A DNA stretch of 64,000 nucleotides, taken from assembly GCA_963702835.1 (NCBI GenBank), contig OY969762.1, positions 2,666,001-2,730,000 of the forward strand. The letters run 5' to 3'. Below are positions 43,891-51,257 of the stretch, piece by piece. Under the pieces are notes generated by a model. It ran no database searches. It was not told the DNA's origin and was given only the letters and a program-made list of their open reading frames with translations. The position numbers and the translations under genes are program-made. The DNA is from JAFGAV01 sp041479055. Its GTDB lineage: Bacteria > Acidobacteriota > Aminicenantia > Aminicenantales > JAFGAV01. The stretch's first letter is position 1. Every line of letters starts with the position of its first letter.

Positions 43891-44152
43891 CTATGACGAA
43901 GTAGGCGGTAGGTCCCCAATTGGCGCCGGGGGCCTGGGGGAAGGAGCGAGGCGCCATGAGCGGTTTAGCCCGGAATCGACGGGTTTCGAAGGAATCTGGC
44001 ATATCCTTGCCGGCCGGCTGCGTACAGCTCCCGGAGGGAGCGAATCGCGCAGCCGACTGAGAAACCCGGAGATTCCGCGGCGTTAAAAACCGCGGCCAGG
44101 CGCCGAGCCCTTCCCCCAGGCCATCCGCTCATTATCCTACTTTTCGTCATAG
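43891..44152. ncRNA. Candidate 262-nt rod-like structured RNA (strand and identity unknown)
   Basis: Ten nested helices can be drawn across the whole segment. Outer to inner: CTATGACGA 43891/TCGTCATAG 44144; AGTAGG 43900/CCTACT 44136; GCCTGGGGGAAGG 43932/CCTTCCCCCAGGC 44109; GGCGCC 43950/GGCGCC 44099; GCGGTTT 43960/AAACCGC 44087; GGAATC 43972/GATTCC 44071; GGGTTTC 43981/GAAACCC 44061; CGGCTGCG 44015/CGCAGCCG 44048; GCTCC 44027/GGAGC 44037. Small GCGG/CCGC pairs fill the second gap. Asymmetric loops are typical of RNA, not of a simple DNA palindrome. It lacks SRP, RNase P and tmRNA signatures. It lies between the divergent phosphodiesterase and tRNA-Val genes. No protein gene occupies 43804-44216. 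Confidence 0.55.
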
Positions 44153-44164
44153 TGCCCACCCGTA

Positions 44165-44193
44165 TTGACCTTTGGCCGCATTTTCTTTATGAT
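44165..44193 (+). promoter_or_regulatory. Promoter of tRNA-Val
   Basis: TTGACC (44165-44170), 17-base spacer, TATGAT (44188-44193), 23 bases before the mature tRNA 5' end. Confidence 0.8.
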
Positions 44194-44216
44194 TGAGCCG
44201 CTTTTGGCAAGCGTTT

Positions 44217-44291
44217 AGGCGCGTAGCTCAGTGGTAGAGCGCTTCCTTGACGCGGAAGAGGTCGTGGGTTCGATACCCTCCGCGCCTACCA
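44217..44291 (+). tRNA. tRNA-Val(GAC), CCA encoded
   Basis: 75 nt cloverleaf: acceptor AGGCGCG/CGCGCCT, D-stem GCTC/GAGC, anticodon stem CTTCC/GGAAG with loop TTGACGC (anticodon GAC), a 5-base variable loop, T-loop TTCGATA, discriminator A and encoded CCA. The T-stem has one U-U mismatch at positions 50-64. It reads GUC and GUU codons. It has its own strong promoter and precedes the thrS leader by about 90 bases. Confidence 0.95.
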
Positions 44292-44380
44292 TGATCTGAC
44301 GTCTTCATGGGCCGGGGGCTCATGTGAGGGTGTGATGCTTGTTTGGATAATGACGCATAAACCTCGAACGGGACAGTTTT

Positions 44381-44476
44381 GAACCCGCCAGGGGAGTCCT
44401 CTCGACCGAATTCCCTCCGGAAAAACCAGAAACAGGATGTTTCTATCCGGAGCGGGGCTGACGCGCCGGCGGGTTC
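44381..44476 (+). promoter_or_regulatory. Structured thrS leader
   Basis: Outer stem GAACCCGCC (44381-44389)/GGCGGGTTC (44468-44476), 9 perfect pairs, encloses a hairpin CTCCGGA (44415-44421)/TCCGGAG (44446-44452) with a second-tier AGAAAC (44428-44433)/GTTTCT (44439-44444). A purine-rich GGGATGGGGATGGGG follows, then the thrS ATG. No T-box or terminator T-run is present. The likely role is control of thrS translation or mRNA processing. Confidence 0.5.
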
Positions 44477-44516
44477 GGGATGGGGATGGGGATATATAAA
44501 GAAAAGATAAGATAGC

Positions 44517-46298
44517 ATGGCTGAGGAAAAGGCAAAGGAAGAGAAAGGGCCCGAGGAGGCGCTGGAGACCCTGCGCCACAGCGCTTCGCACCTCCTGGCC
44601 CAGGCCGTCCTGGACCTCTATCCCGGGACCCAGGCCGGGATCGGCCCGGCCCTGGAAAACGGTTTCTATTACGATTTCCTCCGGGAAGAGCCTTTCACTC
44701 CGGAGGACTTAGTGGCCATCGAGAGGAAGATGCTGGAGCTGGCCCGGGCAGACCTCCCCATCCAGCGGGTCGTCATTCCCAAGGAGGAGGCCGTGCGTCT
44801 CTTCCAGGAGATGGGCCAGAGACTAAAAGTCGAGCTCATCCGGGAAAAAGGCGGCGCTCAAGTATCAACATACCGACAGGGGAAGTTCGTCGATTTCTGC
44901 CTCGGGCCTCACCTGTCCTCCACGGCCTCGATCAAGAATTTCAAGCTCCTCTCGGTTTCCGGCGCCTACTGGAAGGGCGACGAGCGTGGCCAGCAGCTCC
45001 AGCGCATCTATGGGACCGCTTTTTTCACCAAAAAAGAGCTGGATGACTATCTGGTTGTCCTCGAGGAAGCTAAAAAGCGCGACCACCGCAAGCTGGGCCA
45101 GGAGCTCGACCTGTTCAGCACTTCGGAGGACCTGGGCTCCGGCCTCATCCTGTGGCACCCCAAGGGCGGCCGCATTCGGGCCATGATCGAGCAGCACTGG
45201 CGCGAGCGCCACTGGGAGGGAGGCTACGAGCTTCTCTTTACCCCCCATATCGGCCGGGAGACCCTCTGGCAGACCTCTGGCCATCTCGATTTCTATAAGG
45301 ATTCCATGTACGCCCCCATGCTGATCGACGAGCAGAACTACTACCTGAAGCCCATGAACTGCCCGTTCCATATCCAGATCTACAAGTCGAGGCTCCGCTC
45401 CTATCGAGACCTGCCCCTCCGCTGGGCCGAGCTGGGGACTGTTTACCGCTATGAACGGTCGGGAGTGCTCCACGGCCTGCTCCGGGTCCGGGGCTTCACC
45501 CAGGACGACGCCCACATCATCTGCACACCGGAGCAGATAGAGGAGGAAATCCTGCGGGCCCTGGACTTCTCGATCTCCATACTGGCCGATTTTGGGTTTG
45601 CCGATTATAAAATCGACCTGTCTGTCCGCGACCCGAAGAACCCGGCCAAGTACGCCGGCTCGGACGACATGTGGCGGCAGGCCGAGGTTTCCCTGGTCAA
45701 AGCCCTGGAGGCCCGCCGCCTGCCTTACCAGCGGATGGAGGGGGAGGCGGTCTTCTACGGCCCCAAGATCGATATTAAAGTCAAAGACGCCCTCGGCCGG
45801 TTCTGGCAGTGCACCACCATCCAGTTCGATTTCAACATCCCCGAGCGGTTCGATATGACTTATGCCGGCGAGGACGGCAGGGAACACCGGCCCTACATGG
45901 TCCACCGGGCCCTGCTGGGCAGCCTGGAGCGGTTCTTCGGCCTGCTCATCGAACACTACAACGGCAACTTCCCGCCCTGGCTGGCGCCCGTCCAGGTCCG
46001 CATCCTGCCCATCGCCGAGAGACACCAGGCCTACGCCGATAAATTGGAGTCTGAGTTCCGGGCCCGGGGGCTGCGGGCGGAAGTGGACGGCCGCCGGGAG
46101 AAGATCGGCTACAAGATCCGGGATGCCGAGGTCCACAAAGTCCCCTTCATGCTGGTTGTGGGCGACAAGGAGGCGGCTGACGGCACGGCTTCCCTGCGAG
46201 TCCATTCCCAGGGCGACAAGGGGGCCGTGGCCGTCTCCGTATTTCTTGAAAAAGTCAAGGAAATCATCGACAATAAGGCCATCGCCGCTAGTTTCTGA
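44517..46298 (+). CDS. thrS: Threonyl-tRNA synthetase without TGS domain
   Basis: 593 aa. The chain opens directly in the N2/editing (second additional) domain (LRHSASHLLAQAVLDLYPGT, HxxxH pattern); the N-terminal TGS domain of about 60 residues found in most bacterial ThrS is missing. The class II core is complete, with zinc ligands Cys in MKPMNCPFHIQIYK, His in GFTQDDAHIIC and His in HRALLGSLERFFGLLIEH, and an HGTP anticodon domain at the end (VQVRILPIAERHQAYADK). The ribosome site is weak and purine-rich. It leads the thrS-infC-rpmI-rplT-pheST run. Confidence 0.95.
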   Translation: MAEEKAKEEKGPEEALETLRHSASHLLAQAVLDLYPGTQAGIGPALENGFYYDFLREEPFTPEDLVAIERKMLELARADLPIQRVVIPKEEAVRLFQEMGQRLKVELIREKGGAQVSTYRQGKFVDFCLGPHLSSTASIKNFKLLSVSGAYWKGDERGQQLQRIYGTAFFTKKELDDYLVVLEEAKKRDHRKLGQELDLFSTSEDLGSGLILWHPKGGRIRAMIEQHWRERHWEGGYELLFTPHIGRETLWQTSGHLDFYKDSMYAPMLIDEQNYYLKPMNCPFHIQIYKSRLRSYRDLPLRWAELGTVYRYERSGVLHGLLRVRGFTQDDAHIICTPEQIEEEILRALDFSISILADFGFADYKIDLSVRDPKNPAKYAGSDDMWRQAEVSLVKALEARRLPYQRMEGEAVFYGPKIDIKVKDALGRFWQCTTIQFDFNIPERFDMTYAGEDGREHRPYMVHRALLGSLERFFGLLIEHYNGNFPPWLAPVQVRILPIAERHQAYADKLESEFRARGLRAEVDGRREKIGYKIRDAEVHKVPFMLVVGDKEAADGTASLRVHSQGDKGAVAVSVFLEKVKEIIDNKAIAASF

Positions 46299-46313
46299 AG
46301 GAGGAAAACGATT
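46298..46313 (+). promoter_or_regulatory. Ribosome-binding site deciding the ATT start of infC
   Basis: AAGGAGG (46298-46304), 6-base spacer, ATT (46311-46313). It overlaps the last base of the thrS stop. No ATG, GTG or TTG lies at this distance. Confidence 0.8.
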
Positions 46314-46949
46314 TTACGACGACAACCGTTCTATCCCGCAGCTAAAGCCAAACCGCACCGTGTCAACGAGATGATACATGCCAAAGAGATCCGACTGATT
46401 GACGAGGAGAAAAAAATGCTGGGCCTCGTCACCGTTCCCGAAGCCCTGGTTCTGGCCAAACAGAAAGGGCTGGACCTGGTGGAGATCGCCCCCCAGGCCG
46501 CCCCGCCCGTCTGCCGGATCATGGACTACGGCAAGTTCCTGTACGAGCTGCACAAGCGCGACCATGAGGCCAAGAAGCACCAGAAGCAGATCCACATCAA
46601 AGAAATCAAGTTCCGGCCCAAGATCAGCATTCACGATTACACCTTCAAGATCAAGCATGTCCAGCGCTTCTTGGAGGAGGGGGACAAGGTCAAGATTACT
46701 GTCTTGCTGCGGGGCCGGGAGCGGTCGAGGCCGGAACTGGGCCTCAAGGTCCTGAACCGTGTCTTGGGCGACACTCAGGAGACCGGGCGCCAGGACGGAG
46801 GTACCAGGAAACAGGACTGGTCGGTTTCGGCTCTCCTTGTTCCGGCGAAGGCAGGAGGAAAAGATGCCAAAGTTAAAATCTCATCGGGGAGCCCGCAAAA
46901 GGTTCAAGGTCACGGCCAAGAAGAAAATAATCCACAGCAAGGCGTATAG
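46311..46949 (+). CDS. infC: Translation initiation factor IF-3, ATT start, long C-terminal overlap with rpmI
   Basis: 212 aa if read from ATT 46311. The frame from ATT includes the conserved RVNEMIHAKEIRLIDEEKK opening that an ATG start at 46371 would cut. Initiation of infC at the rare AUU codon is the known basis of IF3 autoregulation in E. coli. The N-domain (LVEIAPQAAPPVCRIMDYGK) and C-domain (FRPKISIHDYTFKIKHVQRF, VKITVLLRGRE) are complete to about ALLVPAK. The frame then runs 28 codons further over the start of rpmI, an unusual tail. Confidence 0.92.
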   Translation: MLRRQPFYPAAKAKPHRVNEMIHAKEIRLIDEEKKMLGLVTVPEALVLAKQKGLDLVEIAPQAAPPVCRIMDYGKFLYELHKRDHEAKKHQKQIHIKEIKFRPKISIHDYTFKIKHVQRFLEEGDKVKITVLLRGRERSRPELGLKVLNRVLGDTQETGRQDGGTRKQDWSVSALLVPAKAGGKDAKVKISSGSPQKVQGHGQEENNPQQGV

Positions 46950-47064
46950 AAGCCACATCCTCACCAAGAAATCATCCAAGCGCAAGAGGAAACTGGGGAA
47001 GCGGGCGGTCGTCAGCCGGGCCGACCGGAAGACGGTCAAGGCCATGCTCCCCTACGAGTTTTAG
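46864..47064 (+). CDS. rpmI: Ribosomal protein bL35
   Basis: 66 aa large-subunit protein, MPKLKSHRGARKRFKVTAKK with the usual basic composition and the HSKAYRSHILTKKSSKRKR core. GCAGGAGG precedes the ATG. The first 86 bases overlap the 3' end of infC in another frame. Confidence 0.95.
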   Translation: MPKLKSHRGARKRFKVTAKKKIIHSKAYRSHILTKKSSKRKRKLGKRAVVSRADRKTVKAMLPYEF

Positions 47065-47077
47065 TCAGGCTGGCCCA

Positions 47078-47112
47078 GCCGGGCGTCGGCCCGGCGGCCG
47101 GGCCGCTTTAAG
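47078..47112 (+). promoter_or_regulatory. GC-rich hairpins in rpmI-rplT spacer
   Basis: GCCGGGC (47078-47084), GTCG loop, GCCCGGC (47089-47095), followed by the self-complementary CGGCCGGGCCG and CTTTA. In other bacteria this operon is autoregulated by L20 binding to its mRNA; a comparable role is inference. It could also attenuate transcription. Confidence 0.35.
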
Positions 47113-47141
47113 TCAAGCCGACACCCCATAAGGAGATTGAT

Positions 47142-47501
47142 ATGTCGAGAGTCAAACGAGGCACCAAGAGACGCCATAGAAGAGCAAAGTACCTAGAGCT
47201 GGCCAAAGGCTTCCGGGGCGCCAAGAGCCGGAATTACCGGACGGCCAAGGAGGCTGTGGAAAAAGCCCTGGCCTATTCTTACCGCGACCGCCGGGCCCGC
47301 AAACGCGATATGCGGGGCCTGTGGATCATCCGCATCAAGGCGGCCTCCCTGCTGAGCGGCCTGTCCTACAGCCGGTTCATCAGCGGCCTGAAGAAGCTCG
47401 GCATCGAACTGGACCGCAAAATCCTGGCCGACCTGGCGGTCAGCCAGCCCCAGGTCTTCAGCCACATCGTCCAAAAAGTCAAAGATGCCGCTGTCGCCTA
47501 G
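47142..47501 (+). CDS. rplT: Ribosomal protein bL20
   Basis: 119 aa 23S rRNA-binding assembly protein. It starts MSRVKRGTKRRHRRAKYLEL with the basic N-terminal extension and continues AKGFRGAKSRNYRTAKEAVE and YRDRRARKRDMRGLWIIRI, all family hallmarks. AAGGAG lies upstream of the ATG. Its end overlaps the start of pheS by 17 bases. Confidence 0.97.
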   Translation: MSRVKRGTKRRHRRAKYLELAKGFRGAKSRNYRTAKEAVEKALAYSYRDRRARKRDMRGLWIIRIKAASLLSGLSYSRFISGLKKLGIELDRKILADLAVSQPQVFSHIVQKVKDAAVA

Positions 47502-48533
47502 GGACGCCCTCCAGGCGGAAATCGAGGAACTCCGCCGCAAGCTGGAGGAGGCCTGCCTGCGGGTCAAGGACGCCAAATCCCTGCAGGAGCTGCGAAACCT
47601 CTACCTGAGCCGGAAGAAGGGCGCCCTGCCGCGTCTCCTGGAAGGCCTGGCGGCCCTGCCCAGCCAGGACCGGCCCGCGGCCGGGGAGCTCATCAACTCT
47701 CTCAAAAACGAGGTGGAGAACCGGCTGCAGGACCTCCAGGCGGGTCTGCAGAAGAAAGAGGCCAAGGGGCCGGAGGTCGATTGGACGCTGCCGGGTTTCC
47801 AGCAGCCGGCCGGTTCGCCCCATCCCGTCCTGATCTTTCAGAGGCAGATCGAGTCCATTTTCCTGTCCATGGGGTTCTCCATTGAGGTGGGTCCGGAGAT
47901 CGAAACCGACTACTACAACTTCGAGGCCCTCAACTTCCCGCCCCATCACCCAGCCCGGGACGACTGGGACACGATCTACCTGGCCAATGATCTTCTGCTG
48001 CGGACTCACACCTCTCCGGTGCAGATCCGGGTCATGGAGAAGCAAAAACCGCCCATCCGCATGATCAACCCGGGCAAGGTCTTCCGCAAAGAGACGCCCG
48101 ACCCGACCCACTTGCCTATGTTTTTTCAAGTGGAAGGCCTGGAAGTGGACGAAGGGATCACCTTTGCCCATCTCAAGGGGACGCTGGAATATTTCCTCCG
48201 TCGCCTGTTCGGCGAGAAGCTCAAAACCCGCTTCCGGCCCAGCTTTTTTCCCTTCACCGAGCCCTCGGCCGAGGTGGACATTGAATGCCTGGTCTGCCGG
48301 GGCAAGGACGCCTCCTGCCGAGTCTGCGGCGGGACCGGCTGGAAGGAGATTTGGGCGCGGGCATGGTCGATCCCCAGGTGCTGAAAAACGTCAGCATCGA
48401 CCCGGAGCGGTATTCCGGCTGGGCCTTCGGCCTGGGCATCGAGCGGGCGGCCATGTTCGCCTATCAGATCCCCGACATTCGGCAATTCTATGAAAACGAC
48501 CTGAGGTTCATCAGGCAGTTCAGGCTCAAATGA
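47485..48533 (+). CDS. pheS: Phenylalanyl-tRNA synthetase alpha subunit, one-base frameshift
   Basis: Class II catalytic subunit of the (alpha-beta)2 PheRS. N-terminal coiled coil, then catalytic motifs (SMGFSIEVGPEIETDYYNFE, LPMFFQVEGLEVDEGI, FRPSFFPFTEPSAEVD). At 48350-48352 the frame breaks: after GTGWKEI the conserved continuation LGAGMVDPQVLKNVSIDPER and YSGWAFGLGIERAAMF is in another frame to the stop at 48533. One extra T in the TTT run restores a full protein. Since PheS is essential, a sequencing or assembly error is likeliest; slippage is the alternative. The start overlaps rplT, and the stop overlaps pheT (ATGA). Confidence 0.9.
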
Positions 48534-50584
48534 AGATCAGCTTGGAGTGGCTCAAGGACTACCTGGACCCGGGCCTGCCCCTGCCCCAGCTCATCGCCCG
48601 GCTGACCATGATCGGGCTGGTGGTGGAAACTTGGGAAGAGAAGAACGGGGATGTCGTGCTCGACGTGGAGACCTACGCCAATCGGCCGGATACCCTGGGG
48701 CATTTGGGGATGGCCCGGGAAATGGCCGCTATGCTGGGTTTGCCCCTCAAAGAGCCGGCGGCGGCCCTGGCCGAGCTTCAGGAGAAATCTTCGAACCTGG
48801 TGGACGTCCAGATTTGGGATGAGGACCTCTGCCCGCGCTATTGCGGCCTGGTGGTCAAGGACATCCAGGCCGGGCCTTCGCCGGCCTGGCTTCTCAAACG
48901 GATCGAGGCCATGGGCCTCAACCCGGTCAACAACGTGGTGGATGTGAGCAATCACGTCCTGTTTGCCACGGCCCACCCCATCCATGCCTTCGACCTGGAT
49001 AAATTGGCTGGCCGGAAGGTTATCATCCGCCGGGCCAAGAAGGGCGAGCGGCTGCTGGCCCTGGACGGCAGCGACATCTCTTTGGAGCCGGATATGCTGG
49101 TCATCGCCGACGAAGCCAGGCCGGTGGCCCTGGCCGGCATTATCGGCGGACAGGAAACGGCGGTCAGCGATACGACCCGCCAGGTATTCATCGAGAGCGC
49201 CTTCTTCAACCCAGTCTCGGTGCGCAAGACGAGCAAGGCCCTCGGCCTTCAGACGGACGCTTCCTACCGCTTTGAGCGGGAGGCCGACATCTCCTTCCCG
49301 CCCCAGGCGGCCCGGCTGGCTGCCTCGCTGCTGACCTCCTTTGGAGGGAAAACCGCCCAGGGAATGGTGGATATCTATCCTAAGCCCCGCAAGAGCCGTG
49401 AGCTCATGCTCCGCCAACGACGGGTCTCAGACCTGCTGGGCGTCGAGATCAGTGCCGACTTCATCCAAAATGTGCTGTCCAGCCTTGGCTTCGAGCTGCG
49501 GGCCGAACCTAAGGAATCCTGGCTGGTCAAGGTCCCCTTCTTCAGAGTGGATATCGAGCGGGAGGCCGACCTGATCGAGGATGTCGCCCGCTTCTACGGC
49601 TATGACCGGATCCCGGCCGTCCTGCCGCCGTTGAAGGTCATCGAGCATTTTCCCCAGGAGGAGAGCAAAGCCGAGCACAGCCGCCAGGTCTTTCTCCAGC
49701 AGGGGTTCGACGAAGCTCTCAACACCAGCTTCGCCGATCCGGAGCGTCAGGCTTTGTTCCAAATCCCGCGCCGGCCGGTCGAGATCCGCAACCCCATTTC
49801 CGCCAAGGCTTCCCAGCTGCGCACGACCCTGGCCGGCGGCTTGCTGGAGAATGTCGCCTGGAACCTCAACCGGGGCCAGGAAGGAGTCCATCTCTTCGAA
49901 ATCGGCAATATCTATGACCGGAACGAGGAGTCCCTCCGGGAGCACCTGGCCCTCGGCCTGGTGGCCGGCGGCCGGAAGGGAGAGGTCCATTGGCAGAAGA
50001 AGCAGGAAGAAGCCGGGTTTTTCCAGGTCAAAGGAGCCGTTGAGGCCCTGCTGACCCATTTGCGCTATGAGCCTTTTCGCTTCCAGGCCAAGGAGCACCC
50101 CCTCTTCGAAAGCCGCTCTTCCCTGGCCTTGATGCACAAAGGGGCCAGGATCGGCTATCTGGGCCAGATCCATCCAAGGGTGCTGGCTGCTTATGATTTG
50201 AAGAAGGCCGTGGCCTACGGCGAGCTCGACCTGGAAACGCTCTTTGAGAAGAAGCCCAAGCCGTTCCAGTTCTCGGCCCTGGCCAGGTTTCCCGGCGTCG
50301 TGCGCGACCTGTCGTTCCTGGTCAAGGCGGAAGTTTCCTTCCAGGACATCAAGGACGAGCTGGACAAGCTCAGCCTGCCCTATTTGGAGAGCTGCCAGCT
50401 GGTGGACCGCTTCTCCGGCTCTTCCATTCCCCAGGGACAGGTCAGCCTGACCTTTCGTTTTTTATTCCGGAACCCGAACGCCACCCTCCAAACCGGCGAG
50501 GTGGACAAGCTCCAGCAGCGCATCATAGCCCATCTCCATTCCGCCTTACGGATGGAGGTTCGGGAAGGGGGGCAAGGAAATTGA
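48530..50584 (+). CDS. pheT: Phenylalanyl-tRNA synthetase beta subunit, short form
   Basis: 684 aa, about 110 shorter than the common bacterial form. After KISLEWLKDYLDPG the chain goes straight to VVLDVETYANRPDTLGHLG, so the N-terminal EMAP/tRNA-binding OB domain is missing. The B3/B4 editing domain (NPVNNVVDVSNHVLFATAHP, HAFDLDKL), the B5 domain, the catalytic-like core and the C-terminal anticodon-recognition (FDX-ACB) domain (FPGVVRDLSFLV) are present. The short form is known from some lineages. It is translationally coupled to pheS and to the small coiled-coil gene that follows. Confidence 0.94.
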   Translation: MKISLEWLKDYLDPGLPLPQLIARLTMIGLVVETWEEKNGDVVLDVETYANRPDTLGHLGMAREMAAMLGLPLKEPAAALAELQEKSSNLVDVQIWDEDLCPRYCGLVVKDIQAGPSPAWLLKRIEAMGLNPVNNVVDVSNHVLFATAHPIHAFDLDKLAGRKVIIRRAKKGERLLALDGSDISLEPDMLVIADEARPVALAGIIGGQETAVSDTTRQVFIESAFFNPVSVRKTSKALGLQTDASYRFEREADISFPPQAARLAASLLTSFGGKTAQGMVDIYPKPRKSRELMLRQRRVSDLLGVEISADFIQNVLSSLGFELRAEPKESWLVKVPFFRVDIEREADLIEDVARFYGYDRIPAVLPPLKVIEHFPQEESKAEHSRQVFLQQGFDEALNTSFADPERQALFQIPRRPVEIRNPISAKASQLRTTLAGGLLENVAWNLNRGQEGVHLFEIGNIYDRNEESLREHLALGLVAGGRKGEVHWQKKQEEAGFFQVKGAVEALLTHLRYEPFRFQAKEHPLFESRSSLALMHKGARIGYLGQIHPRVLAAYDLKKAVAYGELDLETLFEKKPKPFQFSALARFPGVVRDLSFLVKAEVSFQDIKDELDKLSLPYLESCQLVDRFSGSSIPQGQVSLTFRFLFRNPNATLQTGEVDKLQQRIIAHLHSALRMEVREGGQGN

Positions 50585-50841
50585 CAACCGAGCTGGAAAG
50601 ATTTAAAATACTTGAAGTCAAGATCTCGCAAGTTATTGATACTGTTAAAAAACTGAGCGCTGAGAACGACAAGCTTCGAGAACAACTCAAGGAGCTGAGG
50701 GCGGAAAAACGGGAAGCTGAAGAAGCGGCCCGCAAGGCGGGCCGGCTGGACGAGAGCCTGAAGCGCTTCGAGGAGGAAAGAACCGCCCTCCGGGAAAAAA
50801 TCGAGGCCCTCATCCGGCAGATTGACCAGCTCGGGCTATGA
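50581..50841 (+). CDS. Small coiled-coil protein (ZapB-like)
   Basis: 86 aa, almost wholly heptad-patterned helix (LERFKILEVKISQVIDTVKK, ENDKLREQLKELRAEKREAE). The start is a TTG overlapping the pheT stop; GGGGGCAAGG lies before it. It overlaps zapA by 4 bases. Size, coiled coil and the neighbouring ZapA suggest a cell-division role like ZapB, which assembles with ZapA at the FtsZ ring. Coiled coils align easily by chance, so the assignment rests on context. Confidence 0.65.
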   Translation: MTTELERFKILEVKISQVIDTVKKLSAENDKLREQLKELRAEKREAEEAARKAGRLDESLKRFEEERTALREKIEALIRQIDQLGL

Positions 50842-51167
50842 ACGACAAGATTGTTGAGATCGAGATCTTCGGGCAACGCTATAGGATTAGAGTCAAAGGA
50901 GAAGAGGATGAGCAATATATCGGCCGGTTGACCGCGTACATTGATCAAAAAATGCGGGACATCGCCGAAAAGTCCAAGTCGTCGGACACGCTCAAGATTG
51001 CGGTCCTGGCGGCCTTGAACATTGCCGATGATTTTTTTCTATGCCGGAAGCAGTTGGATCAATTGAACGAGGTCATGAGCCGGATGGAACGTGAGATCGA
51101 CAGTTTAGAGGACAGAGTCGCCAGCGATGACGAACAATATATTAAAAACCAGAAGAACCCGTCTTAG
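50838..51167 (+). CDS. zapA: Cell division protein ZapA
   Basis: 109 aa FtsZ-ring stabiliser. The N-terminal globular domain KIVEIEIFGQRYRIRVKGEE, the segment YIGRLTAYIDQKMRDIAEKS, LKIAVLAALNIADDFF and a C-terminal coiled coil match ZapA. The ATG overlaps the ZapB-like stop. The 90 bases that follow contain no recognisable 6S RNA, which follows zapA in some proteobacteria. Confidence 0.88.
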   Translation: MNDKIVEIEIFGQRYRIRVKGEEDEQYIGRLTAYIDQKMRDIAEKSKSSDTLKIAVLAALNIADDFFLCRKQLDQLNEVMSRMEREIDSLEDRVASDDEQYIKNQKNPS

Positions 51168-51257
51168 CCATACCAGCGTCGCTGCCACATATGATTTAAC
51201 TCACGCCTGACCGGCCTCCTCTTCTTTGACGGCTCGACTGAATAGGAGGTGAACTTC

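Noticed and set aside
43891..44152. SRP RNA, 6S RNA, RNase P RNA or tmRNA
   Set aside because: The apex lacks the GGAA-tip helix and AGCAG loop of SRP; there is no RNase P core sequence. GGAATCGACGGG resembles the tmRNA 5' region, but no tRNA-like ends or tag frame exist. A 6S-type central bubble is not convincing.
43965..44159. 64-codon minus-strand frame inside the rod structure
   Set aside because: No ribosome site, Arg/Gly/Ala-rich random composition, and its sequence is explained by the nested pairing.
44292..44516. T-box riboswitch before thrS
   Set aside because: No AGGGTGGNACCGCG box and no terminator/antiterminator pair with a T-run; the structure was kept only as an unassigned leader.
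48348..48533. pheS break read as a selenocysteine or programmed frameshift, suggested by the nearby orphan SelB-like gene
   Set aside because: The break is a missing base in a T run, not an in-frame TGA, and no stimulatory slippery heptamer plus pseudoknot is evident.
51168..51250. 6S RNA gene after zapA, as in some proteobacteria
   Set aside because: Only about 90 bases separate zapA and rny and no long hairpin is present.
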